Assembly: GCF_000022365.1 (NCBI RefSeq)
Contig: NC_012804.1
Span: 744,001 to 808,000, forward strand
Length of the DNA stretch: 64,000 bases
Reading direction: 5' to 3'
Origin: Thermococcus gammatolerans EJ3
GTDB lineage: Archaea; Methanobacteriota_B; Thermococci; Thermococcales; Thermococcaceae
The position numbers and the translations under genes are program-made. Numbering within the stretch: the first letter of the stretch is position 1; each line of letters starts with the position of its first letter. Below the pieces are notes generated by a model, which had not been told where the DNA came from, did not search any database, and was given only the letters and a program-made list of their open reading frames with translations. Shown here one piece after another: positions 17,816 through 27,975 of the stretch.

Positions 17816-17995
17816 ATGAGGTTCCGCATAAGGAAGTGCCCGAACTGCGGCAGGTACACCCTCAAAGAGATCTGCCCGGTCTGTGGAGCCAAGACCAAGG
17901 TAGCCCACCCACCGCGCTTCTCGCCGGAAGACCCCTACGGTGAGTACAGGCGCAGGTGGAAGAGGGAAGTCCTTGGGATAGAGGTGAGAAAATGA
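17816..17995 (+). CDS. nop10: H/ACA ribonucleoprotein protein Nop10
   Basis: A 59-residue Nop10, part of the H/ACA complex that makes pseudouridine in rRNA with Cbf5, Gar1 and L7Ae. The N-terminal zinc ribbon is seen as RKCPNCGRYTL and EICPVCGAKT, followed by the conserved helix HPPRFSPEDPYGEYRRRWKR. GGAGGTAACC precedes the ATG, which lies two bases after the aIF2-alpha stop. Its stop overlaps the next start as ATGA. The gene is short and easily missed. Confidence 0.96.
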   Translation: MRFRIRKCPNCGRYTLKEICPVCGAKTKVAHPPRFSPEDPYGEYRRRWKREVLGIEVRK

Positions 17996-18792
17996 AGGAA
18001 ACTACCATCTACCTCCTTGAGAGGCCCCAGCTGAGGGACCCGGTGTTCATAGAGGGCCTCCCCGGCATAGGCCTCGTCGGAAAGCTCGCCGCGGAGCACC
18101 TCATCCAGGAGCTCAACGCGGTAAAGTTCGCCGAACTTTACTCACCGCACTTCATGCACCAGGTCATCATAAAGAAGGGCTCAATCGTCGAGCTCATGAA
18201 AAACGAGTTCTACTACTGGGTTAACCCCGACGAGAACGGAAGGGACCTAATTATCATCACCGGTGACCAGCAGGTTCCACCGACGGACAGTCCCGGCCAC
18301 TATGAGGTGGTCGGCAAGATGCTCGACCTCGTTCAGGAACTCGGCGTCAGGGAGATAATAACGATGGGCGGCTACCAGGTGCCGGAGCTCCAGGGTGAGC
18401 CGAGGGTTTTAGCTGCGGTAACCCACGAGGAGCTCGTGGACTACTACAAGGAGAAGCTCAAGGACTGCTCCGTCGAGGTGATCTGGAGAGAGGACGAGGG
18501 AGGAGCGATAGTCGGTGCGGCCGGTCTTCTGCTCGGCATCGGCAAGCTCCGCTCGATGTACGGCATAAGCCTGCTCGGCGAGAGCCTCGGTTACATAGTT
18601 GACCCCAAGGCAGCGAAGGCCGTTCTGACGGCGGTCACGAAGATACTCGGCATCGAGGTCGACATGACTGCACTGGAGGAGCGCGCCAGGGAGACCGAGG
18701 AGATACTCAGAAAAGTCCAGGAGATGCAGAGGGCGATGCTCGAGCAGACAATGCCCCCTGCTCCCGAGGAAGAGGACAGGGGCTACCTCTGA
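17992..18792 (+). CDS. PAC2 family protein (proteasome assembly chaperone-like)
   Basis: A 266-residue PAC2 domain protein. The family core is visible as FIEGLPGIGLVGKLAAEHL near 20-38, TGDQQVPPTDSPGHYEV near 92, and GAAGLLLGIGKLR near 178. In eukaryotes PAC2 helps assemble the proteasome alpha ring; in archaea homologues bind proteasomal subunits in some studies, but function is not settled. The C-terminal 40 residues are helical and acidic (EERARETEEILRKVQEMQ). The ATG at 17992 overlaps the nop10 stop. Confidence 0.9.
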   Translation: MKETTIYLLERPQLRDPVFIEGLPGIGLVGKLAAEHLIQELNAVKFAELYSPHFMHQVIIKKGSIVELMKNEFYYWVNPDENGRDLIIITGDQQVPPTDSPGHYEVVGKMLDLVQELGVREIITMGGYQVPELQGEPRVLAAVTHEELVDYYKEKLKDCSVEVIWREDEGGAIVGAAGLLLGIGKLRSMYGISLLGESLGYIVDPKAAKAVLTAVTKILGIEVDMTALEERARETEEILRKVQEMQRAMLEQTMPPAPEEEDRGYL

Positions 18793-18859
18793 ATTTACTT
18801 CACTTTTCAAGTGACATTAGTTTTTTAAATTCTTTAGCGTATATTACCCGGCGCTTGAA

Positions 18860-20641
18860 ATGAATCGCAAAAGTGCCTTGGCGCTTACCATCGTGATTCT
18901 CATCGGTTTAACGTACGTACTTCATGGTTTACCCAGACCTCCACATGATCAATTTCCAACTATTCCTCCTCATCCAAGGTCCAACGAACTCGTTGAACTG
19001 TTTAGACTCTATGAATCAAATCAAATCCATCAAAATCCAACAAAAAGTAGGTTGCTTGTTAATGCTTCAAAAATGGCAACGGACCCAAAATTAATGTATG
19101 AAATTGGAGCCGAGCTTGTGTTGTCAGGGAGCGTAGAAGAGGGAAGAGAACTCATAAGAAAGGCCTTGGAAAATCTAAGTCCCGAAGATAAAAGACGAAT
19201 TCTATACGACCTTGCCCAGAAGAGACTTCCATACACCGCACTGATTGTGGGATTTGAGTTAGGGGATGTTAAAGATGCGCTGTTGAAGGATGACTTGGGT
19301 CCCAGAATATTCAAGACCGAAGGATGCACGAACCAAGATGCGTGTGAGGTTCTCCTGAGTAAGTCCTTTGAGCTTGGTGAGGAAGAGTTCCTAGCCCAAC
19401 AGATAATTCAAAAAATGAAAGTTAGGGTATTACTTAGATACGCTTATGATAAAATTCCGTGGAACTATCAGAAGATGCTATCGAGGATAGAAGAGTCCAT
19501 AGTACAAAGGGGAGATCATTCCCTTGCCCTTAAAATCTTCAACGAAAGTCTTTCCACGCTGTATCCTGGATCGTATCTCAGCGGGATAAGGCTTGCGATG
19601 ATGTACGAAGCTGTTAACAGAACGGACTATTCGATGAGGGTAAAGGAACTCGTTCTTAACAAATACGACTGGGTGAGAAAGGAAAAGAGCAAGGAGAATT
19701 ACACCTCCCGGAGGAGATGGCAGTTAGAGGATGTTCTAAAGACAGAATGGTTTTTCCAAATTATGTGGGATCATGAAATCGAGGAAATGCCCCTCGACAA
19801 CGCCACATTAAAGACCATTGTTGAAAAAAGACACACGGTGGAAAACACCTGTGGATACGGGAATGGATGGATGATTGAGTATTTAATGTGGTTGGGAGAT
19901 ACAGACCTTGCGTATAACATAACCAATATCCTTGCCGAAAATTCCAGCACATTTGAGGCACTTAGATATTACATCCTACTCAAAAAGGAGAACAACACCG
20001 TCCTTGCGAGGCTTGTCAGAAAAAGGATTGACTTTAGATATAAAGATGATAGGAAGTCGGCCGAGTATTCGCGCGATTTATATCTATTTTCGCAAGGAAT
20101 TCTCACCGTTCAGGATATCGAACCATATTTCGACAATCTGACTCTATGCAATTTGCTCTGGGAACTAAACATGACTCAAGAGAGCTTTAAATATTGCAGG
20201 GAATACCTCAGCCGTGTTCCAGCTTCTACTGTATGCTACGACGGATTTGATGAGAAGGGTAATCCTATTGGCGGCTGCTACCCAGAGCCAACACCTACAG
20301 TCGAGATTATAGACACGTATCTGGAAAGATACGGCGACACTCAGACTGTTTACAACGTCTCCCTCAGGATGTTGAATACCTACGGATGTAAGTGGGGCAT
20401 GAAAGGATTCGTCAAAATTCTCAGGTACTTGCACAAAAATGATGTTGGGAAATATGACGAATTCCTCAAGCGAATTACTGAGATCACGTTCGATGATAGC
20501 GAACAGGAATGTATATCATTGCTGGCAATTGGGATATCCAAATGGGATCTTGATAACGCGCTTTTGTTATCCTCCAAGATAGCCGATAAAAACCTCCAAG
20601 CAAAGACGTTACTGGAAATAGCAAAAAATGTGAATAGTTAG
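18860..20641 (+). CDS. Exported Cys-rich alpha-helical repeat protein, 593 aa
   Basis: A 593-residue protein with one N-terminal membrane segment (LALTIVILIGLTYVLHGL, residues 6-24), then an outside region rich in helices. It has at least ten cysteines in pairs (EGCTNQDAC, CYDGFDEKGNPIGGC), and many N-glycosylation sequons. The end (LLLSSKIADKNLQAKTLLEI) resembles the helical repeats of 1-543 and 59980-60798. Codon use is clearly more AT-rich than in the genes on both sides, suggesting later acquisition. It ends convergent with manB, overlapping by four bases. No function recognised. Confidence 0.75.
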   Translation: MNRKSALALTIVILIGLTYVLHGLPRPPHDQFPTIPPHPRSNELVELFRLYESNQIHQNPTKSRLLVNASKMATDPKLMYEIGAELVLSGSVEEGRELIRKALENLSPEDKRRILYDLAQKRLPYTALIVGFELGDVKDALLKDDLGPRIFKTEGCTNQDACEVLLSKSFELGEEEFLAQQIIQKMKVRVLLRYAYDKIPWNYQKMLSRIEESIVQRGDHSLALKIFNESLSTLYPGSYLSGIRLAMMYEAVNRTDYSMRVKELVLNKYDWVRKEKSKENYTSRRRWQLEDVLKTEWFFQIMWDHEIEEMPLDNATLKTIVEKRHTVENTCGYGNGWMIEYLMWLGDTDLAYNITNILAENSSTFEALRYYILLKKENNTVLARLVRKRIDFRYKDDRKSAEYSRDLYLFSQGILTVQDIEPYFDNLTLCNLLWELNMTQESFKYCREYLSRVPASTVCYDGFDEKGNPIGGCYPEPTPTVEIIDTYLERYGDTQTVYNVSLRMLNTYGCKWGMKGFVKILRYLHKNDVGKYDEFLKRITEITFDDSEQECISLLAIGISKWDLDNALLLSSKIADKNLQAKTLLEIAKNVNS

Positions 20642-22017
20642 CCAGAGGCCTCGCGAGTGGAGATACTAAGAAGCTCAAGCCCCAGCTCAAGGTACTCCTT
20701 TGCCTTCTCCTCGCTCCTGGCCTCGCTGAAGACCCTTATTATCGGCTCGGTTCCGCTCGCCCTCACGAGAACCCAGCCGTCCGGGAAGAGTATCTTAGTC
20801 CCGTCGGTGGTGTCTATCTCGTAACCCCTCTCCCTTGCAAGCTCCGCTACCTTTGCCACGATCGCCTTTCTATCGCCTTCTACGTGCCTCTTCGTCTTGA
20901 ACTGGTAGTACTTCGGTAGCTCATCAATCAGCTCGCTGAACTTCTTTCCGCTCTTCGCGAAAATCTCGACTATCTTTGCGGTGGTCATCGCCCCGTCTCT
21001 CCCGAGGACGAAGTCCGGGAAGATGACTCCACCGTTCTCCTCGCCGCCGATGGTTCCGTTGTGCTCGAGGAGCGCGCGGGCAACGATTAAATCTCCAACC
21101 TTCGTGCGCATAACCCTAGCGTTGTTCCTCTTCGCGATGTCATCGAGCAGGTTCGAGGTCGCTATCGTGGTCACGAGCAGCCCACCACCGTTTTCCCTGA
21201 GAACCGCGTCGGCAACGAGCGCGAACGTCTTGTCGCCCTGAATGAAGCGTCCGTTCTCGTCTATGAAAACTGCCCTGTCCGCGTCGCCGTCCTGGGCAAC
21301 GCCGAAGTCGGCACCGAGGGCCTTCACGATCTTCATGAAGTCCTTAAGGTTCTCCTCGTTTGGCTCGGGGTTCCTTGCCGGGAAGTGACCGTCCGGGTGG
21401 GCGTTGACGCTGACGACTTTACAGCCGAGCTCCCTGAGCAAGTAGGGCAGAGTCAGACTACCAGCGCCGTTTGATGTGTCAACGACGACGAAGGGCCGTC
21501 TTTTCCTGATTGCTTCAACATCCACCCTGCTCTTTATCGCCTCGATGTAGGGCTTGATGATGTCCTCTTCGCGAACCTCGCCGATTTCGTCCCACTTCGC
21601 CCTGTCGAAGTCCTCCTTAAAGAAGACCTCCTCCACGACCGCTTCGCGCTCCTTCTTGAGGCCCATACCGTTGGGTTCAAGGAGCTTTATGCCGTTGTAT
21701 TCGGGCGGGTTGTGTGAAGCGGTTATAACCGCTCCTCCGTCGGCCTTGAAGTGGCTGGTGGCCCACTGTATTGCAGGGGTCGGCGCGATTCCAACGTCGA
21801 TGACGTCACAGCCGACGCTGAGGAGACCGCTGATGAGGGCGCTCTTCAGCATCTCACCGCTCACCCTCGTGTCCCTGCCGACTACCACTAGAGGTTTTTC
21901 CCTTCCCTCGCGCTTGAGCATCGTCCCGAAGGCCATGCCCATCTTGAGCGCGAACTCCGGGGTTATCTTCTCGTTGGCTATCCCACGAACACCGAAGGTT
22001 CCGAAGAGCCTTCCCAT
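20638..22017 (-). CDS. manB: Phosphomannomutase/phosphoglucomutase
   Basis: A 459-residue alpha-D-phosphohexomutase interconverting mannose-6-phosphate and mannose-1-phosphate (and probably the glucose forms). The phosphoserine loop ITASHNPPEYNG has Ser101. The metal loop is DGDADR near 241, the sugar-binding loop GEENGG near 325, and the phosphate-binding loop RASGTEP near 420. GGTGGT precedes the ATG at 22017. It is the last gene of the mannosylglycerate operon and supplies mannose-1-phosphate for the GDP-mannose step. Confidence 0.94.
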   Translation of the reverse strand: MGRLFGTFGVRGIANEKITPEFALKMGMAFGTMLKREGREKPLVVVGRDTRVSGEMLKSALISGLLSVGCDVIDVGIAPTPAIQWATSHFKADGGAVITASHNPPEYNGIKLLEPNGMGLKKEREAVVEEVFFKEDFDRAKWDEIGEVREEDIIKPYIEAIKSRVDVEAIRKRRPFVVVDTSNGAGSLTLPYLLRELGCKVVSVNAHPDGHFPARNPEPNEENLKDFMKIVKALGADFGVAQDGDADRAVFIDENGRFIQGDKTFALVADAVLRENGGGLLVTTIATSNLLDDIAKRNNARVMRTKVGDLIVARALLEHNGTIGGEENGGVIFPDFVLGRDGAMTTAKIVEIFAKSGKKFSELIDELPKYYQFKTKRHVEGDRKAIVAKVAELARERGYEIDTTDGTKILFPDGWVLVRASGTEPIIRVFSEARSEEKAKEYLELGLELLSISTREASG

Positions 22018-22027
22018 GTCCACCACC

Positions 22028-22423
22028 TCACGTTAATGAGTTTGCGAGTTTTATTATCATGAAGACGAAAATGTAGAGCCCGTAGACGAAAGCACCAGCC
22101 TGGACGATGCTGATCAGTATCTTCAGGGGCTTGAACTTCCCCGAGAACAACGGAACCGGGAGGCCTATAAGGATTGCCCCAAAGAGGTACAGAACGGCTG
22201 TCTTTATTGCGGCATAGTCTATCGGGATCTGAGTGGGGGGATAAGTTATGTTCGCCTGTTGACCGTTGATGTTCAGGGTTATCCCCTCACCCAGGTTGCC
22301 TGTGATGAGGTACGACATTATGAGCACGAAAAGCAGCGCTGGTAAAAGGTTCAATGAAAGGGAGGAAATGGAGGAGCTGAAACGCTCCCATGAGTCCGAA
22401 CAGTTCTTGTCACTCACCCTCAT
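22028..22423 (-). CDS. Small membrane protein in the mannosylglycerate operon, 131 aa
   Basis: A 131-residue protein with three hydrophobic segments (LNLLPALLFVLIMSYLI, TAVLYLFGAILIGLPVPLF, and the SIVQAGAFVYGLYIFVFMII segment) and a glycosylatable loop (GQQANITYPP). Its ATG overlaps the manC stop by four bases and its stop lies ten bases before manB, so it is co-transcribed with solute synthesis genes. It is unlike any enzyme of the pathway; a role in osmotic or thermal sensing is only speculation from context. Confidence 0.78.
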   Translation of the reverse strand: MRVSDKNCSDSWERFSSSISSLSLNLLPALLFVLIMSYLITGNLGEGITLNINGQQANITYPPTQIPIDYAAIKTAVLYLFGAILIGLPVPLFSGKFKPLKILISIVQAGAFVYGLYIFVFMIIKLANSLT

Positions 22424-23817
22424 GCCCTCCCGAAATCGTCGTCAAACCTTACTATGTCGTCCTCGCCGAGGTACTCGCCAATCTGAGTCTCTATGACCTC
22501 AAGGACCACCTTCCCGGGGTTCTCAAGGCGGTGCTTGACTCCAGCGGGAATGAAGGTGCTCTCACCTGGCCTCAGGAGTAGCTCTTTGTCCCCGACGATG
22601 ACCTTGGCGGTTCCTCTGACCACGACCCAGTGTTCCGAGCGGTGGTAGTGCATCTGGAGGGAGAGCTTCTTGCCCGGCAGAACGGTCAGGCGCTTTATCT
22701 TGTAGCGGTCGCCCTCTTCAAGGACGGTGTAGCTTCCCCAGGGCCTGTAGGCGGTTCTGTGGACAATGACGCGCTCGTCACCGAGCTCTTTAAGAGCTTT
22801 GTAGACCTCCTTAACGCGTTGGCTCTCGCCCTTCCTCGCCACGAGTAATGCATCGCCGGTGTCTATGATTATCAGGTCTTCAACGCCGACAGTCGCGGTA
22901 AGCCTTTCGGTCATTATGAGGTTGTTCTTCGAGTTGACCCCTATGTGGTAGCCGTTCTTTCCGCGAACCCTTACGGCGTTCCCGTCGTCGTCTTTCTCAA
23001 GAACCTCGTAGATTGCATCAAAACTGCCGAGGTCGCTCCACTTCGTGTTGAGGGGAACCACAGCTGCTTTGTCTGTCTTCTCCATGACGCCGTAGTCTAT
23101 GCTTATCTCAGGGACGCGGTTGTAGGCCTCCTCTATGTCACCGCTCTCCTCAAAGGCCTCCCAGACGTCGGGGGCATGTTTTCTTACTTCCTCGATGAAG
23201 AGCGAGCTCGAGAACGCGAACATCCCGCTGTTCCAGTAGTAACCGCTTTCAACGTAGCGCTTTGCAGTCTCAAGGTCGGGTTTCTCCTTGAACTCTGAAA
23301 CCTTGTACCCGATTATCCTTCCGTCCTCTTCAATCTTCTCGCCCGGCTTTATGTAGCCGTAGCCAGTGTGAGGTCTGGTCGGCTTGATTCCGAAGGTGAC
23401 GAGGTGGTCCTTGGCAAGCTTTTCGGCGTTCTCAAAGGCCCTTTCGTAGGCCTCGTTGACCTCTATGAGGTGGTCGCTGGGCAGAACTGCAACGACCGAG
23501 TCCCCGAACTCCTCCTCTATCCTGAGCGTCGCCCAGAGAATGGCGGGCAGGGTGTTCCTAGCGCTCGGCTCAAGGAGGATGTTGTCCTCTGGAATCTCAA
23601 TGCCTAGCTCCCTTAAATCGTCCAGAACGCGGAAGCGGTAGTCCCTGTTCGTTACGATGAATATCTCGCCCGGCTTCGAGAAGAGAAGTGCCCTCTCAAC
23701 ACTCTTCTGGAAGAGGCTCCTATCGTCGAGGAAGCGGATGAACTGCTTTGGCATCAGCTCCCTGCTCAGGGGCCACAGCCTCGTCCCCTTTCCTCCGGCA
23801 AGGATTACGGTCTTCAT
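22420..23817 (-). CDS. manC: Mannose-1-phosphate guanylyltransferase / mannose-6-phosphate isomerase
   Basis: A 465-residue bifunctional enzyme. The N-terminal nucleotidyltransferase domain opens with ILAGGKGTRLWPLSRELMPK and contains VLPSDHLI near 116 and FKEKPD near 178. The C-terminal cupin (LPGKKLSLQMHYHRSEHWVV) is the isomerase, with metal-binding His residues. Together they turn fructose-6-phosphate into mannose-6-phosphate, and mannose-1-phosphate plus GTP into GDP-mannose. It overlaps mpgP upstream and the small membrane protein downstream, each by four bases. Confidence 0.95.
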   Translation of the reverse strand: MKTVILAGGKGTRLWPLSRELMPKQFIRFLDDRSLFQKSVERALLFSKPGEIFIVTNRDYRFRVLDDLRELGIEIPEDNILLEPSARNTLPAILWATLRIEEEFGDSVVAVLPSDHLIEVNEAYERAFENAEKLAKDHLVTFGIKPTRPHTGYGYIKPGEKIEEDGRIIGYKVSEFKEKPDLETAKRYVESGYYWNSGMFAFSSSLFIEEVRKHAPDVWEAFEESGDIEEAYNRVPEISIDYGVMEKTDKAAVVPLNTKWSDLGSFDAIYEVLEKDDDGNAVRVRGKNGYHIGVNSKNNLIMTERLTATVGVEDLIIIDTGDALLVARKGESQRVKEVYKALKELGDERVIVHRTAYRPWGSYTVLEEGDRYKIKRLTVLPGKKLSLQMHYHRSEHWVVVRGTAKVIVGDKELLLRPGESTFIPAGVKHRLENPGKVVLEVIETQIGEYLGEDDIVRFDDDFGRA

Positions 23818-24557
23818 GGTATCACCCCCAGGAGTTCTTCAATCGAGCTTATATGCTTAGCCTTTGGATGAGAGAGTTTCCCAACGATGAAGGCGTTATC
23901 AACGACCTCGAAGAGGGGAAAGTCGTTCTCACCGTCTCCGAGCGCGTAGCTCTCAACCTCGCCGAGGCGGGAGTAGAGTTCGAGGAGGGCTCTGGCGCCT
24001 TTACCCTTGTCGGTGTTGCCGGTGACGTTCAGGAACCTCGTTCCCCTGCTTACTTTAAGGCCCACCCTTTCAAGCTCCGCCTCAAATCCTTCCTTCCCCC
24101 ACCTGAATATCGTCTCGCTGTATTCGCGCTTCATCGCGAGCTTTGCGAGCTCCTCGGGCAGGCCCGTGAAGGCCTTAACCTCGTCGAGGGTCGAGTTACC
24201 GTAGTATTTGAGGCCGTATCTCCGGGAGAGGCCGTCGAGCGCGCGCTTTATCTCTGGATATGGCTTCCCGAGCTCACCCACGCGGTACTTTCCGCGTTTC
24301 GCCCCGAACTCACCGACGACCCTAGGCGGAAAGTAGTTGTTCGGAACGTAGACCGCACTCCCGTTTTCAACTATGAAAGGCGTCTCAAGGTTCCATGCCC
24401 TCAGGTAGTACTCGACCTCAAAGCGGGTCTTTGAGGTGTTCACAACGACCTCGTAGCCCCGTCTCAGGAGCTCCTCAATGACGGGACGGGCATTTTCTGG
24501 CGAGTAGTCGTCTCCCAGTAGGGTTCCGTCGAGGTCGAGGAAGATGACCCTAATCAA
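23814..24557 (-). CDS. mpgP: Mannosyl-3-phosphoglycerate phosphatase
   Basis: A 247-residue HAD-superfamily phosphatase of the MPGP/Cof type that removes phosphate from mannosyl-3-phosphoglycerate to give mannosylglycerate. HAD motif I is DLDGTLLGDDY at 7-17, motif II is VVNTSKTR near 37, and the late motif YALGDGENDFPLF is near 204. Its start lies three bases after mpgS, and its end overlaps manC by four bases. The role follows both from motifs and from its fixed position beside the synthase. Confidence 0.95.
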   Translation of the reverse strand: MIRVIFLDLDGTLLGDDYSPENARPVIEELLRRGYEVVVNTSKTRFEVEYYLRAWNLETPFIVENGSAVYVPNNYFPPRVVGEFGAKRGKYRVGELGKPYPEIKRALDGLSRRYGLKYYGNSTLDEVKAFTGLPEELAKLAMKREYSETIFRWGKEGFEAELERVGLKVSRGTRFLNVTGNTDKGKGARALLELYSRLGEVESYALGDGENDFPLFEVVDNAFIVGKLSHPKAKHISSIEELLGVIP

Positions 24558-24560
24558 CGC

Positions 24561-25736
24561 TCACACCTCGAACTTGAGGAGAGTCTCGGCCTCGTCTTCA
24601 AGCGTTTTCATCCACTCGTTCACGTCTATCCCCTCAACCGGAGGCATGACCTTGGGCTTGGGCGGTTCCTCGTTCTCGCCGAGGAGGCCGTGAACGCGGA
24701 GCTCTTCAAGGATTCTCTTCTTCAGATTCTCGGTGGCGAGCTCGGAGTGATAAATCGTTCCAAGGGAGCTTAGAATCATGCCCTTCACGTGCTCCTGCCC
24801 CTTGTCCTCGTGGAGGTGCGGGTTGAGGGTCTCAATCTGGAAGATCTCGACGCCCTGGTCGTAGACCTCCTCCTTGCCTCTTCCCCACCTTCCGAAGGTC
24901 TCGAAGAGGTAGACCAGCTCGTAGGGTTCTATGGCGTAGCCAGTCGCGAAGGGCATTATCTCGGCAAGCTTTATGCTCATCGCGTGCTCGCCGGCGTTTC
25001 CCGTTGCTATGATGTTGGTCTCGAAGTTGGTGGCGACCCCGAAGAGCTCGTTCATGTAGCGGTTGGTTATCTCGCTTACGCGCCCCCACTTCTTGAAGTA
25101 GAGCCCCTTCGTCGTCACCTTGGGCTTGTGGCGCCAGCTCAGGCGAACCATCGTGTAGTCGCTCTCGCTCATGAGAAAGCCTGCGGCGTAGTCCTTGACG
25201 TACTCGTTCACCGAACCGGGGATGTAGTTGTCGGCATCGACGAAGCCGACGTATTTCGCGCCAATGGCCTTAGCCAGGAGCAGACCGATTAGCATGCCCT
25301 CCCCCTTACCGCTCCTCACGGAGTTACCCTCGAGTATCTCGGTGTAGCCCGTCTTTTTGAAGGCCTCGGTTAAACCGGGATCCTTCTGGTGAACCATTAT
25401 TATCCGCGAGCGCGTGAGGTTGTAGAAGTGCTTTACAAGGTCCACCTCCTGCTTGAAGATGTTCGGCCCTTCACGCTTGCTGTTCGAGACTATTATTATT
25501 GGGCACTGATGGGGAATGGCCTTGAGCACACCGTCAACGAGCTGAAGCTTTTCGTCCTTCATCGGAACGACTATCGCTATGTCCTCGAGGGTTCGGTAAA
25601 TGTCCTCCCTGGGAACGTTTTTGACGGTGAACGTCCCAACGTCTCTCGTCTCGCTGTCCAGCTTTATGACCTTCTGGACCTCGTAGATTTCAACTGCCCC
25701 GAAGAGCTCCTTATAAACGGGTGCCTCCAAAAGCAA
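24561..25736 (-). CDS. mpgS: Mannosyl-3-phosphoglycerate synthase
   Basis: A 391-residue GT55 glycosyltransferase that joins mannose from GDP-mannose to 3-phosphoglycerate, the committed step to the compatible solute mannosylglycerate. The GT-A core has [14 protein letters not shown] near 54, [11 protein letters not shown] near 84 and the metal motif [10 protein letters not shown] near 167. The start is a TTG at 25736 behind GGGAGGTG, giving the family N-terminus [15 protein letters not shown]. It is the first gene of the operon mpgS-mpgP-manC-membrane protein-manB; the promoter should lie in 25737-25818. Confidence 0.95.
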   Translation of the reverse strand: MLLEAPVYKELFGAVEIYEVQKVIKLDSETRDVGTFTVKNVPREDIYRTLEDIAIVVPMKDEKLQLVDGVLKAIPHQCPIIIVSNSKREGPNIFKQEVDLVKHFYNLTRSRIIMVHQKDPGLTEAFKKTGYTEILEGNSVRSGKGEGMLIGLLLAKAIGAKYVGFVDADNYIPGSVNEYVKDYAAGFLMSESDYTMVRLSWRHKPKVTTKGLYFKKWGRVSEITNRYMNELFGVATNFETNIIATGNAGEHAMSIKLAEIMPFATGYAIEPYELVYLFETFGRWGRGKEEVYDQGVEIFQIETLNPHLHEDKGQEHVKGMILSSLGTIYHSELATENLKKRILEELRVHGLLGENEEPPKPKVMPPVEGIDVNEWMKTLEDEAETLLKFEV

Positions 25737-25818
25737 TTCGACACCTCCCGGACAATTTTTTGAAGTATGGGTAAAACCCCGTAAAAATTTTGGGAAAAAT
25801 CAAATAAAAAGGTTTGTC

Positions 25819-27186
<1,368 letters not shown>

Positions 27187-27234
27187 TCACCGGGAGTGAA
27201 AAGTAATTGGAACTAATAAGGGTTTCGTTCCCGC

Positions 27235-27975
27235 CTACAGGGGGACTATCACAGGGACTCCTCTTATTTCTCCTATCTCCACCCTAACGCCGTAAACTTC
27301 CTCAAAAAGCTTCTCACTCAGAACCTCAAGGCCTCCGTCTGCTATTTTTCTCCCGTCCTTCATGAAGACGAACCTCCTCGCAAAGCGAAGGGCCAGGTTC
27401 ACGTCGTGCATGACCATTATAACGGTCTTCCCCCCCTTCGCCAGTTCCCTCGCGAGCCTCATGACCTCAAGCTGGCTTTTGAGGTCGAGGTTGTTGGTAG
27501 GCTCGTCCATCAGAAGGATTTCCGGTTCCTGAGCCAAAGCCCTCGCTATGCTGACCTTCTGGAGCTCACCACCGCTTATCTCGTTCGTCCTCTTGAGGGC
27601 CAACTCCTCAATACCGAGCCTCTTCAGGGCTTCTTCGACGACCTCTAAATCCTTCTCCGACGGCGTCAGCCCCATGTAGGGCCTCCTGCCGAGGAGAACG
27701 GTGTCGAAGACCGTCAAAAACCCTGGCTCGACCCTCTGGGGGACGTAAGCTAAAACCCTCGAAAGCTCCTTCGGCGAATAGTCCCGAACGGACCTATCCT
27801 TGAGGAAGACTCCCTCGCAACGCAGGATTCCGGCGAGACATTTGAGCAGTGTGCTCTTTCCGGCCCCGTTCGGGCCGAGGATTGCCACGAACTCCCCCTC
27901 CCCGACTTCCAGGCTTATTCCCCTCAGGACTTCGCGCTCGCCGTAGGAGAATCTTAAGTTTCTCGTCTCAATCAT
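27235..27975 (-). CDS. FecE/BtuD-type ABC importer ATPase
   Basis: A 246-residue ATPase of the iron-chelate/cobalamin importer family. Walker A is GPNGAGKST at 35-43, the signature is ISGGELQKVSIARALAQ near 138, Walker B is EILLMDEP near 158, and the switch is MVMHDVN near 192. It overlaps the permease gene by four bases. It completes an importer with the permease at 27972 and the binding lipoprotein at 29013. Confidence 0.93.
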   Translation of the reverse strand: MIETRNLRFSYGEREVLRGISLEVGEGEFVAILGPNGAGKSTLLKCLAGILRCEGVFLKDRSVRDYSPKELSRVLAYVPQRVEPGFLTVFDTVLLGRRPYMGLTPSEKDLEVVEEALKRLGIEELALKRTNEISGGELQKVSIARALAQEPEILLMDEPTNNLDLKSQLEVMRLARELAKGGKTVIMVMHDVNLALRFARRFVFMKDGRKIADGGLEVLSEKLFEEVYGVRVEIGEIRGVPVIVPL

